From Pseudemcibacter sp038106445 (lineage in GTDB: Bacteria; Pseudomonadota; Alphaproteobacteria; Sphingomonadales; Emcibacteraceae): a stretch of DNA of 64,000 nucleotides. Below the pieces are notes generated by a model that was not told where the DNA came from, did no database searches, and saw nothing but the letters and a program-made list of their open reading frames with translations. Shown one piece after another: positions 18,390 through 25,599 of the stretch; the stretch's first letter is position 1; each line of letters begins with the position of its first letter. The DNA lies in assembly GCA_038106445.1 (NCBI GenBank), contig JAYODU010000002.1:329273-393272 (forward strand). Reading direction: 5' to 3'. Position numbers and translations under genes: made by a program.

Positions 18390-20288
18390 ATGTTTAAGGA
18401 TGCCAAGGATTTCATCGACAATAAAATCGATCGCCGTACATTTATGGCAAAGCTTCGCGATGTTGGCGTTTCAACCGTTGGGGCCGGAACCATTGCAAGT
18501 TCACTTTCAATCCCCAACATATCAGCGCAGGAAAATGACGCACCGGAACCTAGCCGGATAGTAGAAAACCTAACCGGCGGGGAACTGATGGCAGAATTTC
18601 TGATTGAATGGGATGTACCATATGTTTTTGGTCTTGCCGGTTCCGAAGAAGTAGGGTTTCTTGACGCGCTGGTGGACCGGGATCAACTTAATTATGTTAC
18701 CTGTATCCATGAAAATGCCGCTATGGCGATGGCAGATGGTTATAGCCGTGCGACCGGAAAAACATCAATCGTTAATCTGCATAGCGTGGCCGGTGCGGCC
18801 TATGCCCTTGGGCAGATAGTAAGCTGTTATCGTGACCGCACACCGGTTGTTGTGACGGCCGGACGGCAGACAACCGAATATCGCGGCAGCAATGGTTTTC
18901 TTGAAGCGTCTAACCTTCATATGCTACCCAGCGAATATGCGCAGTGGACCTGGGATGTCACATCCGCCAATTCCATCACGGAGACACTTAGGCGCGCTTT
19001 TATGCTGTCAGAAGCACCGCCGGGTGGCCCTACTTTTCTTACATTTTCCAAGGATCACTGGGAAACACGCGTCAAAAGCGCTGAAATAATCCCCCGTTCC
19101 CGTTCAAAAGTTGATAGCCACGTGCCCGCAAAGGAAAGCGATATTAAAAGGATCGCTGTCTATTTAATTGCCGCAGAAAGGCCGATGCTTTTCCTTGACG
19201 ATGACTGTGTCAGGCAGGAAATAAGCATGGAAGTTCAGGAAATCGCCGAGCTTGTGGGGGCTGGTGTCAGCCTTGGCGCACGGATGCCATGTGTTTACCC
19301 GAATACCCATAGCAATTTTTGCGGTAATTTTGGTATTGATCAGGAGCTAGCCCAAAACATTGATTGTTTCTGGGCCCTTGGCGGTCATATGTTCAAGGTT
19401 GTCAATAAATCACCGGTACCATGGGTACGAAGGGATGCAAAAATTATCCATACCAGCCTTTCCGGGTCGGAAGTTGGCCGTAATTATCCGGTTGATATTG
19501 CCGTGGTTGCAAGCGTTAAAGCCACTGCGCAAGCCGTGCTTGCAGAACTTAAATCCCGCGACATATCAGGCAAAGATGATAGCTGGGTTCATGATTATAC
19601 CAATGCACGCCGCGCGGCACTGGATGAAAAAGCTGCACGCGAGCATGACTGGACGCCAATATCCACATCCCGCCTGATGAAAGAACTTGATGCACAGATC
19701 GCAGATGACGCCGCCGTGGTCACAGAACTTATTCTGTCCAAATATCATTTATGGGATTATTTTAAAATTGATCACCAAAAACCGTTTCATGAACGCAGAT
19801 ATAATTATGCCACCAATTCAGGCGTACTTGGTTGGGGGCTTGCCGCATCAATCGGCGTCAAAATGGGGAACCCAAAACGGGAAACATGGTGCTTTACGGG
19901 TGATGGATCATTTAATTTTGGCTCGCAAGCCCTATGGAGCGCGTCCCGCTATAATGTTCCCATCGGGATCGTGATTTTTAATAATGGTGAATATGCCGCT
20001 AATCGTAAGGCGCAGAATTTTTATAATGGAAGGTCATCTGAAACCGGAAATTACATTGGTGTAAACCTTAAACATCCGGATATTGATTATGCCAAAATGG
20101 CTGAAAGCTATAGCATAAATGGTGAACGGATTGAGAACCCGGATGACCTTTCCGCCGCCATTACCCGATGCCGCAATGAAATGGCAAAGGGGCGACCATA
20201 TGTGCTTGATATACGCATAGAACGCTTTGATAAAGGCATGGAAAGCGAATATTACGATTATTTCTCCGTCGCCCTGCAAAGTGATTGA
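18390..20288 (+). CDS. Thiamine diphosphate-dependent enzyme with apparent twin-arginine leader
   Basis: A 632-residue protein of the acetolactate synthase/benzoylformate decarboxylase superfamily. The N-terminus has D14-RR-TFMAKL (R15, R16), an Ala/Gly/Ser stretch and ISAQ, which looks like a Tat signal peptide. The pyrimidine domain follows (about 55-235) with the ThDP-activating Glu E108 in CIHENAAMAMADGYSRATGK; a central domain and the pyrophosphate domain with GDGSFNFGSQALW and the metal ligand NN end the protein. Both catalytic signatures are intact. Cytoplasmic relatives make or break 2-oxo-acid bonds; a Tat leader would place a folded, cofactor-loaded enzyme in the periplasm. AGGAG lies upstream of the ATG. 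Substrate unknown. Confidence 0.82.
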   Translation: MFKDAKDFIDNKIDRRTFMAKLRDVGVSTVGAGTIASSLSIPNISAQENDAPEPSRIVENLTGGELMAEFLIEWDVPYVFGLAGSEEVGFLDALVDRDQLNYVTCIHENAAMAMADGYSRATGKTSIVNLHSVAGAAYALGQIVSCYRDRTPVVVTAGRQTTEYRGSNGFLEASNLHMLPSEYAQWTWDVTSANSITETLRRAFMLSEAPPGGPTFLTFSKDHWETRVKSAEIIPRSRSKVDSHVPAKESDIKRIAVYLIAAERPMLFLDDDCVRQEISMEVQEIAELVGAGVSLGARMPCVYPNTHSNFCGNFGIDQELAQNIDCFWALGGHMFKVVNKSPVPWVRRDAKIIHTSLSGSEVGRNYPVDIAVVASVKATAQAVLAELKSRDISGKDDSWVHDYTNARRAALDEKAAREHDWTPISTSRLMKELDAQIADDAAVVTELILSKYHLWDYFKIDHQKPFHERRYNYATNSGVLGWGLAASIGVKMGNPKRETWCFTGDGSFNFGSQALWSASRYNVPIGIVIFNNGEYAANRKAQNFYNGRSSETGNYIGVNLKHPDIDYAKMAESYSINGERIENPDDLSAAITRCRNEMAKGRPYVLDIRIERFDKGMESEYYDYFSVALQSD

Positions 20289-20362
20289 TATTCTTGATAA
20301 AATCAAAACTTTGCAGTAAGCTCTTTCCTGTGCACAAATAAATCTCAGGGGAGAGTTGTTAA

Positions 20363-20794
20363 GTGTCAGTGTGGGAAGAGATTAAAAGAAGAAATGTGGT
20401 CAAGGTAGGCATCGCCTATCTTCCGCTTGCATGGCTTGTAATTCAAGTGACTGATGTTGCAGTTCCGGCACTTAACCTACCCGAAACACTAAAATCAATC
20501 GTTTTTTATATCGGTCTTATTGGTTTTCTGTTTGCAATATTTTTTGCATGGGAATTTGAGCTTACACCTGAAGGCATAAAACCTTAAGCTCAGGTGGAAC
20601 CGGACCAATCCATCACACAAAATACAAGTAAGCAGCTTGAACATATCATTGTTGGGTTACTGGTCTTGATTTTCATTATGCTAGGTTGGCAGAATTTGTC
20701 CCCTTCCCCGTCAGGATCAGAGACGGCGGGTGATCAAATCTCCGATGTTAACGCGCCATCAGTTATGCCAATACAATCTGAAGAAATTCTGTGA
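20363..20794 (+). pseudogene. Remnant of a membrane-anchored cyclase/TPR-type protein, interrupted and truncated
   Basis: From GTG at 20363 (GGGGAG at 20348-20353) 74 residues run MSVWEEIKRRNVVKVGIAYLP..., with two membrane segments, and stop at TAA (20585-20587). The same frame continues without a shift: AQVEPDQSITQNTSKQLEH plus a third membrane segment, ending at 20794. The opening WxELKRRNVxKVxxAY and the SIT...KLxxxIIGLLV stretch are typical of a family with three N-terminal membrane helices followed by a large TPR or cyclase-like cytoplasmic part. Here that large part is absent. A Glu-to-stop change plus loss of the 3' end is the simplest reading. The 74-residue piece could still be made. 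Confidence 0.7.
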
Positions 20795-20982
20795 CGGGAA
20801 AGCATAAAAAAAACAAACGAAATACAGAGTACTAAAACACTATAAAAACTATCAAGTTCAACAATTCCTGAAAAATAACTGCCGATGCCAATAGCTATCA
20901 GAACTGGTACTATCAGAACAAATTGTTCATGTTTCAAATAGAATATATTCTCCATTTTTTTCAATATTGGTGAAATATTCAT
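20734..20982 (-). pseudogene. Probable 5' remnant of comEC (DNA uptake channel)
   Basis: An 82-residue minus-strand frame with two membrane segments. Residues 10-64 (EQFVLIVPVLIAIGIGSYF...) resemble the very start of alphaproteobacterial ComEC, which has W-x-L-W-x-P-V-x4-G-I-x2-Y-F there; ComEC itself is roughly 700 residues. Its position, divergent from gltX, is exactly where comEC usually lies in this class. Homology seems to end near position 20790, where the reading frame runs into the antisense of the facing remnant. If correct, the channel gene is lost from this locus. The alternative is a small unrelated membrane protein. Confidence 0.5.
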
Positions 20983-20998
20983 AACCCCCGACTAAAAA

Positions 20999-21014
20999 TG
21001 TAAATTTATTTACA
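20999..21014. promoter_or_regulatory. 16-bp inverted repeat upstream of gltX
   Basis: TGTAAATTTATTTACA is a perfect inverted repeat with a two-base centre, lying between the comEC remnant and gltX. It could be an operator or part of a promoter, but the AT-rich sequence makes chance occurrence possible. The rest of the 187-bp gap shows no other clear signal. Confidence 0.3.
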
Positions 21015-21169
21015 AAAAGACTTCCATTTTCAAGCCATAATATGCTAGTAAATGCACAACAAAATCAAGCAGTGTTGGTACAAATATCATTTGAGCATTT
21101 CTAATGCATTTCAAAAGAGTCACTGCGGAAAATCGAAATTCATTTCAATTGGAGCTTCATAGTCGTTAA

Positions 21170-22549
21170 ATGAAGAAAGTTGTTACACGATTTGCGCCTT
21201 CCCCTACGGGCTTTTTACACATTGGTGGTGCCCGAACCGCACTGTTTAATTGGCTTTTTGCCAGACATCATGGTGGGGAATTTCGCGTTCGAATTGAAGA
21301 CACGGATCGCGCACGCTCAACCCAGGAAGCTGTGGATGCCATTTTTGACGGTCTTGACTGGTTAGGCCTTAAAGCTGATAATGACATCGTTTTTCAGTAT
21401 TCCAATCGCGAACGTCATGCTGAAATTGCATATAAATTGCTTGAGGAAGGCAAGGCATACAAATGTTATGCCACCAAAGAGGAACTGGCTAAGATGCGTG
21501 AAACGGCCAGAGCAGAAGGACTATCATTGGGCTACGATGGCCGGTGGCGTGATCGTGATCCCGCTGATGTCCCACACGGGACTGATCCCGTTATTCGCTT
21601 TAAAGCACCACGCGAAGGTGAAATTATAATTAAAGACCATGTACAGGGCGATGTAAAAGTTCAGAATAAAGAACTGGACGATATGGTTCTGCTTCGAGCG
21701 GATGGCACGCCAACTTATATGCTTTCTGTTGTTGTGGATGATTATGATATGGGTGTAACACATATTATTCGTGGTGATGACCATTTAACAAATGCTGCAC
21801 GGCAGGCTCAACTTATAAACGCGATTGGCTGGGTGTTACCCGAATATGCGCATATACCGCTTATTCATGGTCCTGATGGTGCGAAATTATCCAAACGACA
21901 TGGTGCATTGGGTGTAGATGCCTATAGGGATATGGGATATTTACCGGAAGCCATTAAAAATTACCTTTTACGCCTAGGCTGGGCGCATGGTGATGAAGAA
22001 GTCATTTCAGAAAAACAGGCGATTGAATGGTTTGATCTGCATGGGGTTGGAAAATCACCATCCNNNNNNNNNNGCATATATATGCGTGAACTGGTAAGCA
22101 ATCAAACATTAGCACAAAACTGCCGGCCATTTTTGGAAGACAAAATCGTACGTTCATTAAATGAATCCGAAATGAAAAAATTGATAACAGCGATGCCTGA
22201 ACTTAAAAACCGTGCGAAAAATTTAATTGATCTAGCCGATAGCGCCGCCTTTATTTTTACTTCGCGCCCGCTTGAAATAGCTCCAAAAGCTATGCAGGCT
22301 CTAAATGATAGTGCTAAGATTGTTCTTTCAAAAATATATAGCAATCTGGAAACAGTGACAGATTGGAAAAAAGATACGCTTCAGGTTGTAATTGAAAATT
22401 TTGTTCAGGTTGAAGAAATTGGCTTCGGTAAAGTGGCGCAACCATTAAGGGCTGCCCTTACCGGCAGTAATGTGAGCCCAGGCATTTCAGAAGTACTTGA
22501 ATGGCTTGGAAAAGAGGAAAGTTTAACAAGGATTAAGGATCAAACGTAA
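21170..22549 (+). CDS. gltX: Glutamate-tRNA ligase (contains an assembly gap)
   Basis: Class I aminoacyl-tRNA synthetase that charges tRNA-Glu (and in many alphaproteobacteria tRNA-Gln for later amidation). The nucleotide-binding motif is in PSPTGFLHIGGARTALFN (HIGG for HIGH), and the second signature is KLSKRHG near 240. The C-terminal anticodon-binding region follows the gap. Ten N at 22064-22073 interrupt the segment that in the family reads roughly SPSRFD..KL..LN; more residues are missing than ten bases can hold, so the apparent 459 residues are probably about eight short. It is followed by gltA on the same strand, as usual in this class. Confidence 0.95.
   Translation: MKKVVTRFAPSPTGFLHIGGARTALFNWLFARHHGGEFRVRIEDTDRARSTQEAVDAIFDGLDWLGLKADNDIVFQYSNRERHAEIAYKLLEEGKAYKCYATKEELAKMRETARAEGLSLGYDGRWRDRDPADVPHGTDPVIRFKAPREGEIIIKDHVQGDVKVQNKELDDMVLLRADGTPTYMLSVVVDDYDMGVTHIIRGDDHLTNAARQAQLINAIGWVLPEYAHIPLIHGPDGAKLSKRHGALGVDAYRDMGYLPEAIKNYLLRLGWAHGDEEVISEKQAIEWFDLHGVGKSPSXXXXIYMRELVSNQTLAQNCRPFLEDKIVRSLNESEMKKLITAMPELKNRAKNLIDLADSAAFIFTSRPLEIAPKAMQALNDSAKIVLSKIYSNLETVTDWKKDTLQVVIENFVQVEEIGFGKVAQPLRAALTGSNVSPGISEVLEWLGKEESLTRIKDQT
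22064..22073. other. Assembly gap of ten N inside gltX
   Basis: Ten N join two pieces of gltX. Ten is a conventional placeholder length. The family would have about a dozen residues here, so the real gap is probably near 30-36 bases; that the frame survives is partly luck. Confidence 0.95.
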
Positions 22550-22671
22550 AAGTTTATTTATTTCACAAAAAATAAACGATTTTTAAGATATGAATATGTA
22601 ATAAAACAAAAAATATATAAGTTTTTTGAAAAGTGATCAAAAAGCTATAGTAGACAGAAGGATGGAGAATC

Positions 22672-23985
22672 ATGGAAGAAAAATATAAAAAAACAGTATC
22701 GGGAGATACAGCTACTCTGACTATTCGGGGAAAATCATACGAATTACCAATTTATGGTGGTTCAACCGGTCCTGACGTCATTGATATTCGTACATTATAC
22801 CGTGACACGGATATGTTTACTTTTGATCCGGGCTTTACATCCACAGCAAGCTGTGAAAGTGCGATTACCTACATTGATGGTGGCAAAGGTGAACTGCTTT
22901 ACCGCGGTTATCCAATTGAGCAGCTCGCTGAAAAAAGCGATTTTCTTGAAGTTGCCTATTTGTTGCTGAATGGTGAACTTCCAACTGTAGAGCAGGATAA
23001 AAAGTTTAAACATGACATTACATATCATACAATGGTTCATGAGCAACTAGTAAGATTTTTCACCGGCTTCCGGCGGGACGCTCACCCTATGGCCATAATG
23101 TGTGGTGTTGTTGGAGCGATGTCGGCATTCTATCATGATAGCACCGATATAAACGACCCTGAACAACGCAGAGTAGCATCAAACCGTTTGATTGCGAAAA
23201 TACCTACTATTGCTGCAATGACATATAAATATTCCATTGGGCAGCCATTTGTGTATCCAAGAAATGATCTTAATTACGCCGAAAATTTCCTTTATATGAC
23301 GTTCGGTGTACCAAAATGTGAAGATTATAATGTAAGCCCTACATTGGCAGATGCCATGGATAAAATTTTCATTCTGCATGCTGATCATGAACAGAATGCA
23401 TCAACATCCACAGTACGACTTGCAGGATCATCAGGTGCTAACCCATTTGCATGTATTGCTGCCGGTATTGCCTCACTCTGGGGACCAGCACATGGAGGGG
23501 CTAATGAAGCCTGTCTTAATATGCTTAGAGAAATTGGTAGCGTAGACCAGATACCCGAATTTATTAATCGGGCAAAGGATAAAAATGATCCCTTCCGTCT
23601 TATGGGCTTTGGGCACAGGGTCTATAAAAACTTTGATCCACGCGCCAAGGTTCTTCAGCTATCTGCAAATGAGGTATTGGCGGAACTGGGTATTAATGAT
23701 CCGCTACTTGATGTGGCAAAGGAACTGGAGCGTATTGCGCTTGAGGATCCTTATTTCATTGAAAAGAAACTTTACCCGAATGTGGATTTTTATTCCGGTA
23801 TCATCCTGAAAGCAATGGGCTTCCCAACTTCAATGTTTACAGTATTGTTTGCGCTTGCGCGTACAGTAGGATGGATTTCACAATGGGGCGAGATGATAGA
23901 AGATCCTACTCAAAAAATCGGTCGCCCGCGCCAGCTCTTTATTGGTGAAACGCAACGTAATTATGTAGACATAAAAAACAGATAG
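22672..23985 (+). CDS. gltA: Citrate synthase (type II)
   Basis: First enzyme of the TCA cycle, condensing acetyl-CoA with oxaloacetate; 437 residues, the usual length of the hexameric Gram-negative type. The N-terminal small beta domain is present (LTIRGKSYELPIYGG). Active-site residues lie in HADHEQNASTSTVR, WGPAHGGANEA and GFGHRVYKNFDPRAK. GGAG stands eight bases before the ATG. It follows gltX by 122 bp and ends in a terminator shared with the convergent gloA. In related genomes the next genes would be lpxB-lpxI-lpxA; here gloA-fabZ come directly. Confidence 0.97.
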   Translation: MEEKYKKTVSGDTATLTIRGKSYELPIYGGSTGPDVIDIRTLYRDTDMFTFDPGFTSTASCESAITYIDGGKGELLYRGYPIEQLAEKSDFLEVAYLLLNGELPTVEQDKKFKHDITYHTMVHEQLVRFFTGFRRDAHPMAIMCGVVGAMSAFYHDSTDINDPEQRRVASNRLIAKIPTIAAMTYKYSIGQPFVYPRNDLNYAENFLYMTFGVPKCEDYNVSPTLADAMDKIFILHADHEQNASTSTVRLAGSSGANPFACIAAGIASLWGPAHGGANEACLNMLREIGSVDQIPEFINRAKDKNDPFRLMGFGHRVYKNFDPRAKVLQLSANEVLAELGINDPLLDVAKELERIALEDPYFIEKKLYPNVDFYSGIILKAMGFPTSMFTVLFALARTVGWISQWGEMIEDPTQKIGRPRQLFIGETQRNYVDIKNR

Positions 23986-24000
23986 ATTTTAATATAATAA

Positions 24001-24027
24001 AAAACCCGGCAAATTTGCCGAGTTTTT
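24001..24027. terminator. Terminator between gltA and gloA
   Basis: AAAAC-C-CGGCA, loop AATT, TGCCG-A-GTTTT is followed by more T. It sits between two convergent stops and can act for both. Confidence 0.82.
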
Positions 24028-24425
24028 TATTTCTTTTCTATAAGTTCTATCATGTAACCATCGGGATCCCTGACAAATGCAATTACAGACCCCCCATGTT
24101 TCATGGGACCTGGTGGCCTGGGTATAACAACGCCCGCTTTTTCCAGTTCTTCGCACGTTGTATAAATATCCGGCACCCCAAGGGCAATATGACCAAACGC
24201 GTTGCCCATTTTATATGGTTCCTTTTGATCCCAGTTGTGTGTAAATTCGATTACAGTATTATTTTGCTCATCCCCGTAACCCACAAACGCAAGTGTAAAT
24301 TTACCGCTTGGATAATCTTTTCGACGAATTAGTGACATACCAAAATACGTGCAATAAAAATCAATTGAAACATCCAGATCCATAACGCGGATCATAGTGT
24401 GGAGCATCTTGAAATTATTTGTCAT
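24027..24425 (-). CDS. gloA: Lactoylglutathione lyase (glyoxalase I)
   Basis: Metalloenzyme of 132 residues that isomerises the methylglyoxal-glutathione adduct to lactoylglutathione. Two beta-alpha-beta-beta-beta modules are visible. The likely metal ligands are His in MLHTMIRV, Glu in TVIEFTHNW, His in FGHIALGV and Glu in YMIELIE, the same four positions as in E. coli GloA; NTVIEFTHNW is a strong family marker. Its start overlaps the fabZ stop by one base (TGATG), so the two are translated together. It occupies the place where lpxA-lpxI-lpxB normally follow fabZ in this gene block. Confidence 0.94.
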   Translation of the reverse strand: MTNNFKMLHTMIRVMDLDVSIDFYCTYFGMSLIRRKDYPSGKFTLAFVGYGDEQNNTVIEFTHNWDQKEPYKMGNAFGHIALGVPDIYTTCEELEKAGVVIPRPPGPMKHGGSVIAFVRDPDGYMIELIEKK

Positions 24426-24883
24426 CAGTTAGCAATCATTGCAGTAAATGTTGCCTCTGCAACCAATGTTCCATTTACTTTTCCCTGAGCAGAAAATTTC
24501 CAGATACTTCTTCTGCTTTGCTCTTTTTGGACATGGAGTTCCAGTATTTCACCAGGTTCAACTGGTTTTCTGAACTTTGCACCTTCAATAGACATAAAAT
24601 ATACAAGACGACCTTCGGCTTCTTCTCCCAAGCTCAACATAACCAATGCAGCAGCGGTTTGCGCCATTGATTCAACAATCAACACCCCCGGCATAACCGG
24701 CCTTTCAGGGAAATGTCCCTGAAAAAAATTTTCATTCATTGTTACTGCTTTAATACCAACAGCACTTTCACCTAATATGATCTCAGTAAGTTTATCTACC
24801 AAAAGCATTGGATAGCGATGGGGGATGAGTTCTTTGATACGATTTATGTCAATATCATCAACTTTATCAGCAACAGATGTCAT
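24425..24883 (-). CDS. fabZ: 3-hydroxyacyl-[acyl-carrier-protein] dehydratase
   Basis: Dehydratase of fatty acid elongation, 152 residues, hot-dog fold. The substrate-entry motif PHRYPMLLVDK (about 21-31) and the catalytic GHFPERPVMPGVLIVE (about 55-70, with the active-site His and the later Glu) are intact. In nearly all alphaproteobacteria this gene sits between lpxD and lpxA. Here neither neighbour is present: a terminator and a candidate promoter lie upstream, and gloA lies downstream. It is required for fatty acid synthesis, which would explain why it was kept. Confidence 0.96.
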   Translation of the reverse strand: MTSVADKVDDIDINRIKELIPHRYPMLLVDKLTEIILGESAVGIKAVTMNENFFQGHFPERPVMPGVLIVESMAQTAAALVMLSLGEEAEGRLVYFMSIEGAKFRKPVEPGEILELHVQKEQSRRSIWKFSAQGKVNGTLVAEATFTAMIAN

Positions 24884-24911
24884 CAGAGTTCCACAATTTT
24901 AGTTTTACGCA

Positions 24912-24940
24912 AGTATAATGATCTAATCACAAATTTTAAA
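24912..24940 (-). promoter_or_regulatory. Candidate promoter of fabZ-gloA
   Basis: On the minus strand TTTAAA (24940-24935), a 17-base spacer and TATACT (24917-24912) resemble -35/-10 boxes. Since a strong terminator separates skp from fabZ, fabZ-gloA needs its own promoter and this is the best match in the 67 bp available. Confidence 0.42.
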
Positions 24941-24950
24941 GCGTCAAAAT

Positions 24951-24978
24951 GAAAAAACCTGCCATTAAAGGCAGGTTT
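24951..24978 (-). terminator. Terminator after skp
   Basis: On the minus strand AAACCTGCC, a six-base loop and GGCAGGTTT are followed by TTTCA. It ends the long rpsB-to-skp run at the point where lpxD would usually continue it. Confidence 0.85.
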
Positions 24979-24998
24979 ATCATTCAGATAATTAAATT

Positions 24999-25598
24999 CT
25001 ATTGTGCCGGTGCAGCAGCAGGTGCAGGGAGTGCTTCTTGCGGCACTTCAATTTTTAGGCTCGGTAGAGCAATATCAAGCTGTTCAATAACACGTGTTGT
25101 CACATCCAACCCTGGAATTTGCTCCATGACATTTGATTTTTCAATCATCATAGTTGCGCCTGTTTGCTGTAATACATTTTGTAAGATCGGCTTAAGCACG
25201 CGCTGAACTTGGTCATTTGCATCAATAAGAACTCTTTCAAGTCTTAATTGCTTTTGCTGAAGTTCCTGCTGATGCTGAGATACCTTCAGGCGAAACTCTT
25301 CATTACGTTGTTCAAAGACTTCCGGTGGCTGGAGGGCTCTTTGCTGCTCAATTTCCTGAGATTCTGCCCTTAACGCTGCTTGTTTTGCCTCGACTTCTGC
25401 CTGTAAATCATTTTGAATTTGAGTTATCTGGCGGTTCATATCCTGAGCAACAGCAGAATTAGTACTTATTAGTCTTGTGTCTACGACAATAATTTTTGCG
25501 GCAGGGATTTCCTGTGCTATCGCTATACCGCCTAATATGAAAGCGGTCAATGCAGTTAAAATTACAATTGTATTTTTCATTTTTAACATTCTTTTCAT
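24999..25598 (-). CDS. skp: OmpH/Skp family periplasmic chaperone
   Basis: Chaperone of about 199 residues that carries unfolded outer-membrane proteins across the periplasm to BamA. The start is taken at 25598, just after the bamA stop; ATGs at 25589 and 25580 in the same frame also work and only shorten the signal peptide. A longer frame reaching back to 25919 lies inside bamA and is not credible. The signal peptide ends at GIAIAQ. A long Glu/Gln-rich coiled coil (about 50-130) forms the tentacle arms. The tail PQEALPAPAAAPAQ is low complexity. Directly downstream of bamA, as usual. Confidence 0.92.
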   Translation of the reverse strand: MKRMLKMKNTIVILTALTAFILGGIAIAQEIPAAKIIVVDTRLISTNSAVAQDMNRQITQIQNDLQAEVEAKQAALRAESQEIEQQRALQPPEVFEQRNEEFRLKVSQHQQELQQKQLRLERVLIDANDQVQRVLKPILQNVLQQTGATMMIEKSNVMEQIPGLDVTTRVIEQLDIALPSLKIEVPQEALPAPAAAPAQ

Positions 25599-25599
25599 T

